Made by a program: the position numbers and the translations under genes
Shown: positions 38,622-51,437 of the stretch, piece by piece
Layout: every line of letters starts with the position of its first letter
How positions within the stretch are numbered: the stretch's first letter is position 1
Notes under the pieces: generated by a model
Told to the model about the DNA's origin: nothing
The model's input: only the letters and a program-made list of their open reading frames with translations
The model's database searches: none
Source: Sistotremastrum niveocremeum HHB9708
Lineage: Eukaryota; Basidiomycota; Agaricomycetes; Sistotremastrales; Sistotremastraceae
Length of the DNA stretch: 64,000 bases
NCBI GenBank assembly: GCA_001630475.1
Contig: KV419437.1
Span: 1-64,000, forward strand
Direction: 5' to 3'

Positions 38622-41158
38622 CTACGCAGGTACCACCTTGGCCTCAGTGTTGCTCGCTGCGTACAGCACGGCTTTGAGACCAGAAGCCGTGATATTTTCG
38701 TCCAATCCAACTCCCCATGCACTGGATTTCGTGGGCCCATCCACGTATGTCAATTCGATATAGGATGCTGCTCGGACTTCTGAACCTTCTCCCAGGGAGT
38801 GTTCCGAGAACTCTTTGATGTTCAATTGTCCTGACAACTGAGTGGAAATGGCTGCGACCAAAGCTGACAGCGGTCCGTTTCCTTCACCGGATACAACGCG
38901 AGATGACCCTTCGAAGACCACAGTAGCAGTGACCTTGCGTTTGCCGGCAGCGCCATCTTCGAATTTGTACGGTCCAAGAGAAAACCTCGACGACGCTCTC
39001 TCGTAGTGGTATGTCTGGCGGAAGAGATTGGTCAACCCATCATAAGTGATCTCGCCCCCGGTTTCTCGTGCTGATCGCTGCACAACTTCAAAGAATGCAG
39101 ACTGCAGCCGCCTTGGAAGTTCCAGATGTAGAGAGTGTAAAATGATAGATGCAACATCTGCCTGGCCAGACTTGGCATTATACCCGACGGTCAGCTTCAA
39201 CTCTGGCAGCTGACGATCGCCGATATAGGAGTTCGCGGCACTGAGAACGGCGCGAAGACCCGATCCAGAAATATCTGGATCGACGCCGATACCCCAGTAA
39301 CCCGCCGCCTTGTTGCGAGGATCGGTGCCCGGTTCTGTGAGCTCGACATACGAAGCTGCCTTGACATTAGTTCCTTCTCCGATGGAATGTTCAGAATATT
39401 CTCTAATCGATAGATCGATGTCAAGATGTGATTTAAGGGCGTCCAAGAACGCAGATAGGGGACCATTGCCATCACCACGAATAACTCGAGCGACACCGTC
39501 GACGGTGACGGTTCCGTCGAATCGCCTGGTTTCATCGGGAGAGTCTTCGGTCTCCGAGACGCTGTTTGTGGACAGGATGTCAGCGTCATGAACGCTTGAG
39601 ATTTTGAAGGACCGCAGCACCAGTCTGCCAGCAAACTTCGGCCCGAAATGATAAGTTCGACGGAAAGCAGTCGTAATGTCCTCGACCGTCATCTCTCGGG
39701 CTTCCCGATCGGAAATCTCTTGAATAACCGCATAGAAAGAGATTTGCATGCGTCGGGGCAAATCCAGAGACAGGTGCTGTTTGACCAAGAAACTAATGCC
39801 ACCTTTGCCACTTTGAGAATTGACACGAATGACGGCTTCGTAATTGCACCCGAGATCCAGGGGATCGATGGGAAGATATGGCATGTGCCAGATCTCTGGT
39901 TCGCCACTCTTGCGAGCCTCGGCATGTCTGACTGTTTGATGTTCGAATCCCTTTTTAATCGCGTCCTGGTGAGAGCCAGAGAAGGCGGTGAAAACCAATT
40001 CGCCAGCGTAGGGATGACGGGGATGGACTGGTAGATCATTGCATTGCGTCACAATGTCGATGCACTGTTGTATATCACTGAAATCAAGATCGGGTGATAT
40101 GCCTTGGGTGTATTGATTGAGGGCCAGGTTCACGAGGTCAACGTTCCCTGTCCGCTCGCCATTGCCAAACAGACAACCTTCTATCCGGTCGGCACCTGCC
40201 ATCATACCGAGCTCGGCTGCAGCGATTCCCGTGCCTCGGTCGTTGTGTGGATGTAGACTGATTACGATTTTTTCACGCTCTGAGATATGGGTGCAGAAGA
40301 ACTCGATCTGTGCCATCAAATGAGTCAAAGGTTATGGGAGGAAGCAAAATTTCAGATCCTACCTGATCGGCATAGTGATTGGGCGTGGCGATCTCGACGG
40401 TCCCGGGCAAATTAAAGATGATGCGGTCGTCTCCCGTTCCTGCTCTGCCCCAGGCCTTTTTGACTGCTTCGCAGATCTCCACAGCGAACTCAGGCTCCGT
40501 CTGGGTGAAAGTCTCAGGACTGTACTCGAATTTGAAGATGGTGCCATATTTAGCAGTAGCTTCATCGGTAAGCTTTCGTATGAGGGCGGCGTGTTTCACG
40601 GCCAAGTCGATCGTTTCTTGAGGAGAGTTCCGGAACACGACCGTTCTGAACAGACAGCTTGTGGCATTATACATGTGTATGATTGCCCTTTTACATCCGG
40701 CCACTGAGTCGATCGTTCTCCTGATTAGATCTTCTCGCGCTGGAGTTAGAACCTTTACGCCATGGTTAGAATTTGACCTCTTTGTATTAACTCCCCGAAC
40801 TCACTTGTACCCATACATCGTCTGGGACTTTGTTCGACTCGATCAATCCTCTCACGAAACCAAAGTCGGTATCGCTAGCTGCGGGGTACGCCACTTCGAT
40901 CTCTTTGAATCCGCACTTGAGGAGTAGGTCAAAGAATTGAGTCTTTTGAGGAATAGTCATAGGATTAGCCAGTGCCTGATTGCCATCACGGAGATCCGTC
41001 GAAAGCCAAATGGGTGGCTTCGTGATCGTCTTCGAAGGCCATTGGCGGTTTGGAAGATTCAGAGGAGTGTAGGGAGAGTACTTTCGAGATGGGTCCTTGC
41101 TTCACTAGTGGTCAGCACCAGCAAATCAAAAGTCAAAAGAAACATACAGCATAGGCAT
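38622..41158 (-). CDS. LEU4: 2-isopropylmalate synthase with two C-terminal regulatory modules
   Basis: It is the first committed step of leucine synthesis (acetyl-CoA plus 2-ketoisovalerate), usually mitochondrial and leucine-inhibited. Four exons give about 790 residues; yeast Leu4 is 619. Exon 1 is only MPM plus two bases and joins to LKDPSRKY, as in yeast MPMLKDPS. The HMGL-type catalytic domain has [27 protein letters not shown] and [11 protein letters not shown] with metal His residues. Then come two similar modules, each with an LPRR(M/L)Q subdomain, an R-domain GNGPLSA core, YSEHS(I/L)GEG or FSEHSLGEG, and a WG(I/V)G repeat. They lie near residues 385-580 and 590-785. It shares a promoter with GluRS. 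Confidence 0.93.
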
Positions 41159-41258
41159 TGTGACGGTTAGAAGTAGAAAGGGTGAGTCAAAACCTCGAGG
41201 CTAAAAAATAAATTACGTGACTGAAGAGGTGACTTGTGTTTTCTTGACTCGATCAGCC
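41159..41258. promoter_or_regulatory. 100-base bidirectional promoter of LEU4 and GluRS with a TGAGTCA site
   Basis: Only 100 bases separate the two start codons. TGAGTCA sits at 41183-41189, 25 bases from the LEU4 ATG and 70 from the GluRS ATG. An ataaattacgtgac stretch (41208-41221) is AT-rich but no clear TATA box. Gcn4-type control of both genes would fit their roles. Confidence 0.5.
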
Positions 41259-44045
41259 ATGGCTACGACGCTCTCCATCTCCTCTGCTGCAAGTCCATTC
41301 CCCTACGCTGCACTTGCAACCGCAGCCTACTCTTCCAACAAGATAGACATCAGTATAGAATTCGATGTATCAGAGCAGCCCCAGATTTTGCACGTCGATG
41401 GCAAAGAGATTATAGCAGAGAGCGACATTCTCGAGGCTCTGGCCCGAAAATCAAACATCTTGGGAGATAGCACAAAGGTGTTGTTGCTCCGGGATCGCAC
41501 ATCAAGATACTGATCAAACTTCAGAGTGCTGCGCTCTTGGCTCTTGCTAAAACCCTCCCAACCATAACCTCATTCCCCGATCTTGTAGCCGGCTTGGATA
41601 CTTTGGACGACCACCTGGCCTACAGAACTTTCCTCGTCGGCCACACCCTTACTGTCGCTGATTTTGCAGTTTGGGGATCGATAAAAAGTAGGTTCATGTC
41701 CAAACGATGCTAAACCAACCCTTAACCCATCTACTTAGGCTCCACCAAGTCTGCAGGCGTCCTGAAGAACGGCAACCATCCCCATGTACAGCGCTGGTTT
41801 TCATTCGTGGATGGACTGGCCCCCATCCAGGAGGCTGTGGCCAGGTTGATAGAGGCACGATCCACAAAAGTAAGCATATTTATGGCGTGTATTCTCTTCT
41901 TGACCATCTCTGCAGGCTCGAAACAATAAAGTCGCATCAAGCTTCACTCTCGGACTCCCTAATGCTATCGATGGTCAAGTTGTGACTCGTTTCCCTCCCG
42001 AGCCCTCAGGGTACCTCCACATTGGACACGCCAAAGCAGCCATGCTCAATCAATACTTCGCTCAAATGTATCACGGCAAGCTCATTATACGGTTCGATGA
42101 CACCAATCCCTCTAAAGAGACTGTGAGTCTTGTCGTATCGTGATCATGCTTCTCAAATCTTGATTATTCGACGAAGGCTGAGTTTGAAGAGACAATCTTG
42201 GAGGATCTTAGGCTCATGGATATTGTCGGCGATCAAATCACCCACACCTCCGATCACTTCCAAAGACTGTTCGACTATGGCGTCGAGATAATCAAGCGGG
42301 GAAAGGCTTACGCTGATGATACTGAGAGAGCCCAGGTAGATCTCTTATACAGGCACCGAAACATTCTGAATTGAACACTTGAAACAGATGCAAGACGAGC
42401 GTCGGAACGGAATTGCGTCCAAACGACGTGATGCTACTGTAGAGGAAAACTTGGCGCGCTTTGATGAGATGGCCAAGGGTACGGAGGAGGGACTGCGATG
42501 GTGTATCCGAGCAAAGATCAGCGTCGACGATAACAACAAAACGCTAAGGGACCCTGTTATCTTCCGCACTAACGTGACACCACATCATCGAACAGGGTGA
42601 GAATCAATCTCAAGAGTTTCGAAAATTCTGATTTGGCCTTCAGCTCAACGTGGAAAGTGTACCCGACGTACGATTTCGCGTGCCCCGTCGTTGATTCAAT
42701 TGAAGGTGTCACGCATGCCTTAAGAACCAACGAATATCGGGACCGCAATCCCCAATATCACTGGATGATTGATGCTCTTGGTCTTCGAAAAGTCGATGTC
42801 TGGGATTTCAGGTCAGGCAACAAACACTGTCCCATACGACATCTCTGATAAAATCAACAGTCGCTTGAACTTCATCTATACGCTGTTGTCGAAGCGTAAT
42901 CTACGTAAATTTGTTGAACGTGGTCTAGTTCGAGGATGGGATGATCCTCGATTCCCTACTGTTCGAGGTAGGTGACAATCGCGGATATGAGGTCCTTCAT
43001 TAAAACATTTCTTAGGTATCCGTCGTCGAGGATTGACCGTCGAAGCACTGAGGCAGTACATGCTGTCTCAGGGGCCTTCGCAATCTGTTGTTTCCTTGGA
43101 GTGGGATTCGATCTGGACCATCAACAAAAAAATCATTGACCCCATCGCACCGCGATATTGGGCCGTTGAGACCAATAACATGTAAGTTCGCGAGTATTTA
43201 CATGGCAAGGGATTGCTGATCAGGCACCGTAGGACTCGCGTCGTTCTAAAGGGCCAGATCGGAACGGAAGCTCGAACAAATCCTTTACACAAAAAGAATT
43301 CTGATATCGGCACAAAGACTGTTGCATACAGTCCCGTCATCTATGTCGATCAAGCGGATGCTGCTTCCTTTGAAGATAACGAGGAAGTTCGTATAATCGT
43401 GTGATTTTATGAGTTAAGCTGATCACAGTCTCATAGATTACGCTCATGGACTGGGGTAATGCTTTTGTTCGCACCAAAACAACGAATTCTTCTGGAGTGA
43501 TCACCGAGATCTCCATGGAACTTTTCTTGGAAGGCGATTTTAAGAAGACGAAGAAGAAAATTACATGGCTGTCGGAGCCGACAGAGACGAACCCACACAT
43601 CTCGATAACTCTCTTGGATTATGATTATCTAATCACCAAGAAAAAACTGGAGGAGGACGATGATTTGGATAACTTCGTCACACCTGTCACCGAATTCAAA
43701 CTGGCAGCAGTCACGGATTCAAACATTCTCAAGGTCAAACGTGGAGAGACGATCCAGTTTGAGAGGAAAGGTTACTACATCTTGGACGAGATCGTCTCCG
43801 GAAGCTCAGACACCGACAAGAACTACCAATTTGTCAACATTCCTGATGGCCGAGTCGCAAGCTTGGCCAGCAAATCCGCCGTTGTTGCTGCCCCGTCACA
43901 GGCGGCTAGCAGCGCTCCCTCCCAACCTGCCCCAACTACAACTTCGAAGATGTACAAAGTTGACAACATATATGGTGACCGACCTGTCTTCAGTGATGAT
44001 GTGACCAAAATGTACAAAGTCGAGTCTCCATATAAGTCGGCGTAG
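41259..44045 (+). CDS. GUS1: Cytosolic glutamyl-tRNA synthetase
   Basis: It charges tRNA-Glu. It has many short introns, some between very short exons, so not all borders were fixed. An N-terminal GST-like domain ([18 protein letters not shown]), which in yeast binds Arc1, precedes the class I core. Motifs are [20 protein letters not shown] (HIGH), [12 protein letters not shown], and [11 protein letters not shown] as the KMSKS equivalent. The beta-barrel anticodon domain includes [15 protein letters not shown]. The C-terminal 60 residues are Ala/Ser/Pro-rich with a repeated KMYKV motif before the stop. In the same 12 kb lies its relative GlnRS. Confidence 0.95.
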
Positions 44046-44261
44046 GGTTTATTACTACTAGTAGGATATTGAAATAGACATAGAAATATATGAAGTATTG
44101 GATGATTTACAGCGTGGAGGTTTACGGAGATGTATTACTAATAAAGGTGCAAGAAGTTGCAAGGGAGAAGGCGAAAATTAAGCGCAACAGGACTAGAATC
44201 TGGAAATGATGAGGAAGCAGAAGGGGTGGCATGCAATGATGAAGTCGGGTGGGGTAATACA

Positions 44262-45047
44262 CTAGAAGACGAGTTTGAGCTTTTGGGTGAAAGTTTCTGA
44301 GGGAGCAGGAGAGGGTCGAGGAGCGGGGTCTTCGATGCCGAAATATGCCTTGCGGATTTCGTCGAGTATGAGAAAATGAACTGGGGAGACGTAAAACACT
44401 TGTTACAAGGAAAGGAAACCATGGATCGTACCAAGAAGCTCCGCCACGGGAATCGTCGAATACTCCAACACGTTGATCTCCAGCCAATCCTTTGCAATCC
44501 GATTACGAGCACTCTTGGACAGCGTGTCAAGCTTTCCATCAGGTGTAAGTTGCGAGTGCGGACGGTAGTGCACAAGGGGTGTAGCTAATAGCTTAGATCG
44601 CAACTGGCGTGTGCTGTTAGCGGTGTCATAGAAAATTTCAAGGCGCCTCACAGCCATGGATGAATCTTTCAGCTCCCACTTCACTTCGCGAAACGTCTGA
44701 AACACCAGTGTTGAAGACCCGCTACAGGAAATGAAGCTCGAGGTATTTGAAACTCAAAGAAGAAGGAAGACGCACGAGTGAGGAGCCATTTGAAAAAGTT
44801 CCTCTGCAAGCTTCTCGTCTCCAGCTCCCAGATCAACATAGATAGGTCTTGAGCCATCCCAATCTATCTGAGCCATGGTTTTCTGAGACTTAGACTCCAC
44901 GATGGTGGTTCTCCGAAAAGAGGGACAATTCGGATGGTCCGACTTCCAAATGTACTCAGAGCTGAATGCATAGATGGCCTGGCCAGATGAGTCGCAGAGC
45001 TCTCGAGAGGAAAATGGGCCGCCGCCGCCTGAAAGGTAGAGAAGCAT
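44262..45047 (-). CDS. DUF6593 domain protein 2
   Basis: Exons 45047-44776, 44721-44432 and 44380-44262 join to 226 residues. The order is typical of the family: MLLYLSGGGGPFSS start, QAIYAFSSE, FRRTTIVESKSQKTMAQIDW, RPIYVDLG, FREVKWEL, TPLVHYRP and a C-terminal VAELLVHFLILDEIRK helix. Compared with the copy at 26914-27748 it has an insertion of about 30 residues before the last helix. No signal peptide or membrane helix is seen. The function is unknown. Confidence 0.75.
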
Positions 45048-45616
45048 AGCGAGGGAATAGACTATGTGGCCGCCAGTCTTGAGCAAGCACGAGCTTAAGA
45101 ACACGAGGACCACTGCTCCCGAATAGCAACAAAGAACAAAAGGGCGCTGGCTGCATTGTTCGCTTAGACCGCGCTAATCGCGACAATGGTCTTGTTCTGC
45201 CAGACACGCTGAAACAAAAAGACCGTGAGCATTCCAAAGAACTAGCTCCATATAGAAACAATTGGTGGCCTTTGTGCACTTCTGGCCGTCTTATTACGAC
45301 TGCCACAAGCGTGTGCGTCAGGGCAAAAGCAAGCTATTTTCTGGCGTTATTTTGGCCTCTATTTAGAAGTGCTTGTAAGTATTTGGCAAGTGGGCGCACT
45401 GCAAACAGCCTCAAATAAATTCACACGTGACTCGCCTTCGGTCTCCGCCAGCATTTCCCTTCGTCTCAAGCAACAGCGACGGCGGATGCGCATCCAATCG
45501 CCCCTCTACTCCTCGTGAAAACATTCGAACGCGACTTGAGCTTAGGACTCGCTTTTCGCTGGTTTTTTGCGCTCGCGTCGTGAACGAAAGTCACAGCCCC
45601 TTGTGTTGTATGCTTG

Positions 45617-48600
45617 ATGGCTCCTCTTCGGTCGCAAGAGACCATTCAGCACTCGCATCCACGACGCACTTATCAACTACGTTCGTCTCCACCCGTACAG
45701 AAGACAGATACCCTAGAGCGAGCGCACAAGTCCTCCCCAGTGGCCAGACCAGTTCTTACTCCCCTACACACTAATCTTCGTCGTCTACCATCGAGACTAG
45801 TCTCGATGCCCGTGCTCAAGGAGCAAACTCCTCTTATTGGCACTAAACGAAAACGCGTTATTTCTGGAAATGAGAATCTCCACGCCAGCGGTCGTCCTTT
45901 GAAGGGAGCTGGGAAGCTAAAACGTCGTAGGGCCGTCATTGACGCATCGTCGCCCAACGATGACAGTGAAATGGATGACGATGAGGATGAAAACGACGAC
46001 AAGTCTCTTTCACGCAGTGAGTTCTTTCTTGTCCTCTTTTCGCCGCGTTCCTTGCTCAGTGCACCTTATTTCGCAGACGAAGATTCTTTGATTCATTCAG
46101 CTTCTCACGCTCAATTATCGCGCTTAAAGAGAGAGCGACTCGTCGTGCTCTACGGCTATGCCATTCCTGGTGGCGATCCTGAGTCTTTGACCAAGTCTGA
46201 GATTGTAGAGGCAATCATTGGCGCACGTGATTCGGGAACCGCGCCGCCGTCGTCTCCCACGACGGAGGGCTCGCCTCTGTCAGAGCTGGAAGATGAGCTC
46301 CCAGTTCGACCTATGGCAGAACTTCGACGCAGAGCCACGCATAATATCACTGTCGTCGACAGTGGCAAGAAAATGCTCAATCGCTCATTCTCTCTCTCCA
46401 ATGTCCTCGGGAATGGCCGACGATTACCTCATCACCGTGGCAAATCCATCTCCTCCAACGAATCCGACGTCTCCTCGCGGCCCAATTCTCGCCCAAAGCA
46501 TCACTCGCGCGCGGCGCGCAGCAAGGGCAAGCAAGTTGAATTCAGTGATAACATATTTGTCAATCACATCTATACCGACGAGCAACAATATGAATCACCT
46601 CGTCAGCCGCCAACATCCCCTCGCTATAGAAAGGCAGGATATGACGCGTTATCTCCCCGAAGACTGCGATCAAAGGACAGAAGTGATGCCGGTCGGCGTG
46701 TCACACCTGTGAGGTTGGCTAAAGATCGAGTGGGGTCAATGGCCGAGTCAGAGACCGACGATACCACTGAACTTGAGGAGCAACCCTGCACACCGCCACC
46801 CCTTCCCATCACCCCTCCTCGTACCCGAAAGCGAGCTCTGAAAAGCTCAAGATCACCTAGTCAGATCGATCTCTGCTCCATCCAGGTGCAGGCTAGTGAC
46901 ACGCCCATAAGAAATCGCCTACGACCTCGACATGTTCGAATTTCCAGCCCTCCGAGCGACGGAGAGGGAGATGACGAAGGTGGGGAGCCTTCTGGCGAAG
47001 ACGGTGCGGAAGATAGCGACCTTACTGAGGAGGAAGAGGACGAAGAAGCAACCCTGGTGGAACCTAAACGGTTACGCAATGGGAAGATTGTAGGCGAAGG
47101 TGATGATGCAGAAGCAGATGAAGTGGCAGAAGACGACAAGGAGGATGAAGACGCTGATGATGAAGATGAAGCCGAGGAAGAGGAAGTACAAGACACCATT
47201 CAAGTCAGCGACTCTGATGCTGACATGGAATCGGCAAGCACCGGTGAGAGTGAGGATGATGTGAATGGTGATCTAGATTACGTGCCGCCCGACGGGGATG
47301 TCATGGATGTGGATGAAGGTCAGGAAGAGGATATGGACGATTCTTGTGAGTATTTGTCTCCCCGGCAAATGTGGGCTGCATTCATCACTTCCTGTCAGCC
47401 TTTGATCTCGATCAGGCGACCGTGAAAAGCTTGACCAGACTTAAGAGGGACGAACTTGTCAGACTCTGTGACTCGCGAGCACTGGATGTCGATGGCACGA
47501 AGACTCAGTTAGCTCACGCACTGTTAACATGGGTATGTCCACACTTGCATCTTTTGGAGTGGTATTGATCTTCCCCCAGCGCGACCATCATTCATCCCAA
47601 CCTAGTTCTCGTTCTTCGACGTCCACTGTCAAACCACCATCCACTCCGAGGGGTAATGGGCGTATCACAGCTCATAATCGCAAGAGGAGCGGAAAGGATC
47701 ACAAGCTTGAGAAGCCTCTCCTTCTGCGATCTCATCACGAACATTACGAGCAACCCGATACACCCCCTGTCTCCGGTGACGGGGATGTCACAGTTGCTCT
47801 TGAAGGTCATGCAGGTGGAGCTCCTGCTGCCGATGCAGAGCTCGAACTGGATCTCGAAAGTTTAGGTCTGGAAGACCGAGAAATCTCTCCAGACAAACTG
47901 ACGAAGCTCGAAAAGATTGGCAGCGGAGGTTTCAAGGAGTATGTTCCATTATAAATGTAGACTGTCCGTTTCTCACATCATCTTAGCGTGTTTGTGGGCA
48001 AGCTCCGGGGAAGAAAGGTGGCTATTGCAGAATTCCGAGATCAGTTGACAGCCAGTAAGTCGGCACCGCGGCCTCGAAGACTATGCTCATGGCTATCTTT
48101 AGTGGATATCAAGGAATTGAAACTCTTAGGACAGTTCAATCACCCCAACATCGTCCGCTTCCTCGGCGTTAGCATTCCAGAGAACACGAAGGAGACTCCT
48201 GTCATGATCATCAGCGAATTATGCTCAAACGGCGATCTCTTCGATTACATCCGTCAAACCGAGCCGCCACCGCTACACAAAGTTGTGAGTACATCTCCAC
48301 ACGGATTTTGAAGCATTTCATGACTGAACATTTGCAGTTGAATATAATGTTGGATATCGCGCGGGGTTTGGAATACCTTCACCTGTGTAAACCTTCCGTT
48401 ATTCACAGGGATTGCAAATCCTCCAACATTCTCATCACGTCGAAGGGTGTAGCCAAAATAGCCGATTTCGGATTGGCGAAAGTCAAGCAGTCGACCCGGT
48501 CTATGGTCCGCAGCTTGGTTGGGACCGTGAATTGGCAAGCGCCGGAATTGTGGAGTCCTCACCCGAAATACAACCATAAAGTGGACGTCTTCTCTTGCGC

Positions 48601-48898
48601 ATGCGTTTTCTGGGAAATGCTTCAGTGGCATAACCCTCAGAAGAAATTTCCCTGGGAGGTACGTACGCCATCGCTTCGATTAAGCAAATTAGCTCAGATC
48701 ATCTCCTAGGGCATGAATGAACACGCGATATATGACATTGTCGGTGCTAAAAAGCAGCGTCCGCCAATGAACGGTCTTCGAAAGCTCTGGTCTCCGGCCA
48801 TCGTTGACCTCATAGAACGCATGTGGGCACAAGATCACCAGGATCGACCTACTATGACCGAGGTCGTGAAAGAGCTGGAAGAGATCCGGGATCGTTGA
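45617..48898 (+). CDS. SAP-domain TKL-type protein kinase, lacking the beta3 lysine
   Basis: The long N-terminal half is basic then very acidic (runs of Glu/Asp around residues 400-560). It carries two SAP-like motifs (LSRLKRERLVVLYGYAIPGG; VKSLTRLKRDELVRLCDSRA), suggesting DNA or chromatin contact. The C-terminal kinase of TKL type has a glycine loop IGSGGFKDVFVG, HRDCKSSNIL, DFGLAK, APELW and WEMLQWHNP. The VAIK position reads KVAIAEFRD, so the usual ATP-anchoring Lys is Ala. Introns split FK/DVFVG and TA/MDIKEL. Mg-binding residues are kept, so it may be a low-activity or pseudokinase. The start is the second ATG in the leader (45617). Confidence 0.8.
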
Positions 48899-49333
48899 TT
48901 GGCGGCCTGCATGTTTTCGTTCTTTCTCTCGCATCCTATCAAGTCCGGCCAATATCTATCATCCTCACTTTCTTATTTCTTGTCTTTGTCCTTCGTTGTT
49001 GGTTACTTTCATTTTGTCATTTATCATTCACTCATCATCCACATAACTTCTCATTCACACCATCATACTCTGTATCGTAGCAATTCAATACCTTTATCAC
49101 CTGACCCGAACCAAGACCCCAATTCTCAGCATCGCGTTCCGTAGGGAATCCGCAATAGTATGCGACAGGGAGTAGCAGTCGTCGATTCTCGAGTCATACT
49201 TACGTCTCAGTGTTAGGCGCCAGATGAGTCCCTTTGACTGATAAGACATTAGCCTCTTGCAGTCATGCTCTCGGACATCCACACTCCGTATAAATAGAGA
49301 TAGGGATGTAGGCCACTGCTATCGTCCCCAGCA
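48899..49333. other. Intergenic region, TKL kinase to aminotransferase
   Basis: A pyrimidine-rich stretch (48910-49080) is probably the kinase 3' UTR. I see no gene, tRNA or named site here. Confidence 0.4.
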
Positions 49334-51097
<1,764 letters not shown>

Positions 51098-51437
51098 CTT
51101 GACGATAATATATATGTTGCCTCGAAAACATCGATCCATTTTGCTGAGGAACCGATAGCTGGTTTGTTGTCAGTGACACCTGCTGCGGTCTGTGAAAGCG
51201 TCTCCTTCTGTCCTGAGTAGTGTTACGATACCATCACTACCACAGGGAGCTCGAGAGAGAAAATGCCCTCCATCAGTATTACTATTCGTACATCAATTTA
51301 TCAGCCTCTACATTACTGCCGCGATTTTAACTTAACCTCTACCACGGTTCGCGGGTTCCACTGACTGGGTGATCGTGTAGGATATGAGAATAAAATATGA
51401 CCTGATCAGGGACTGCTTTGGCCAGAGGAATGCAGTG

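Noticed and set aside
46861-47199. Serine-rich frame antisense to the SAP/TKL kinase
   Set aside because: It is the reverse reading of the Asp/Glu codon run in the kinase N-terminus.
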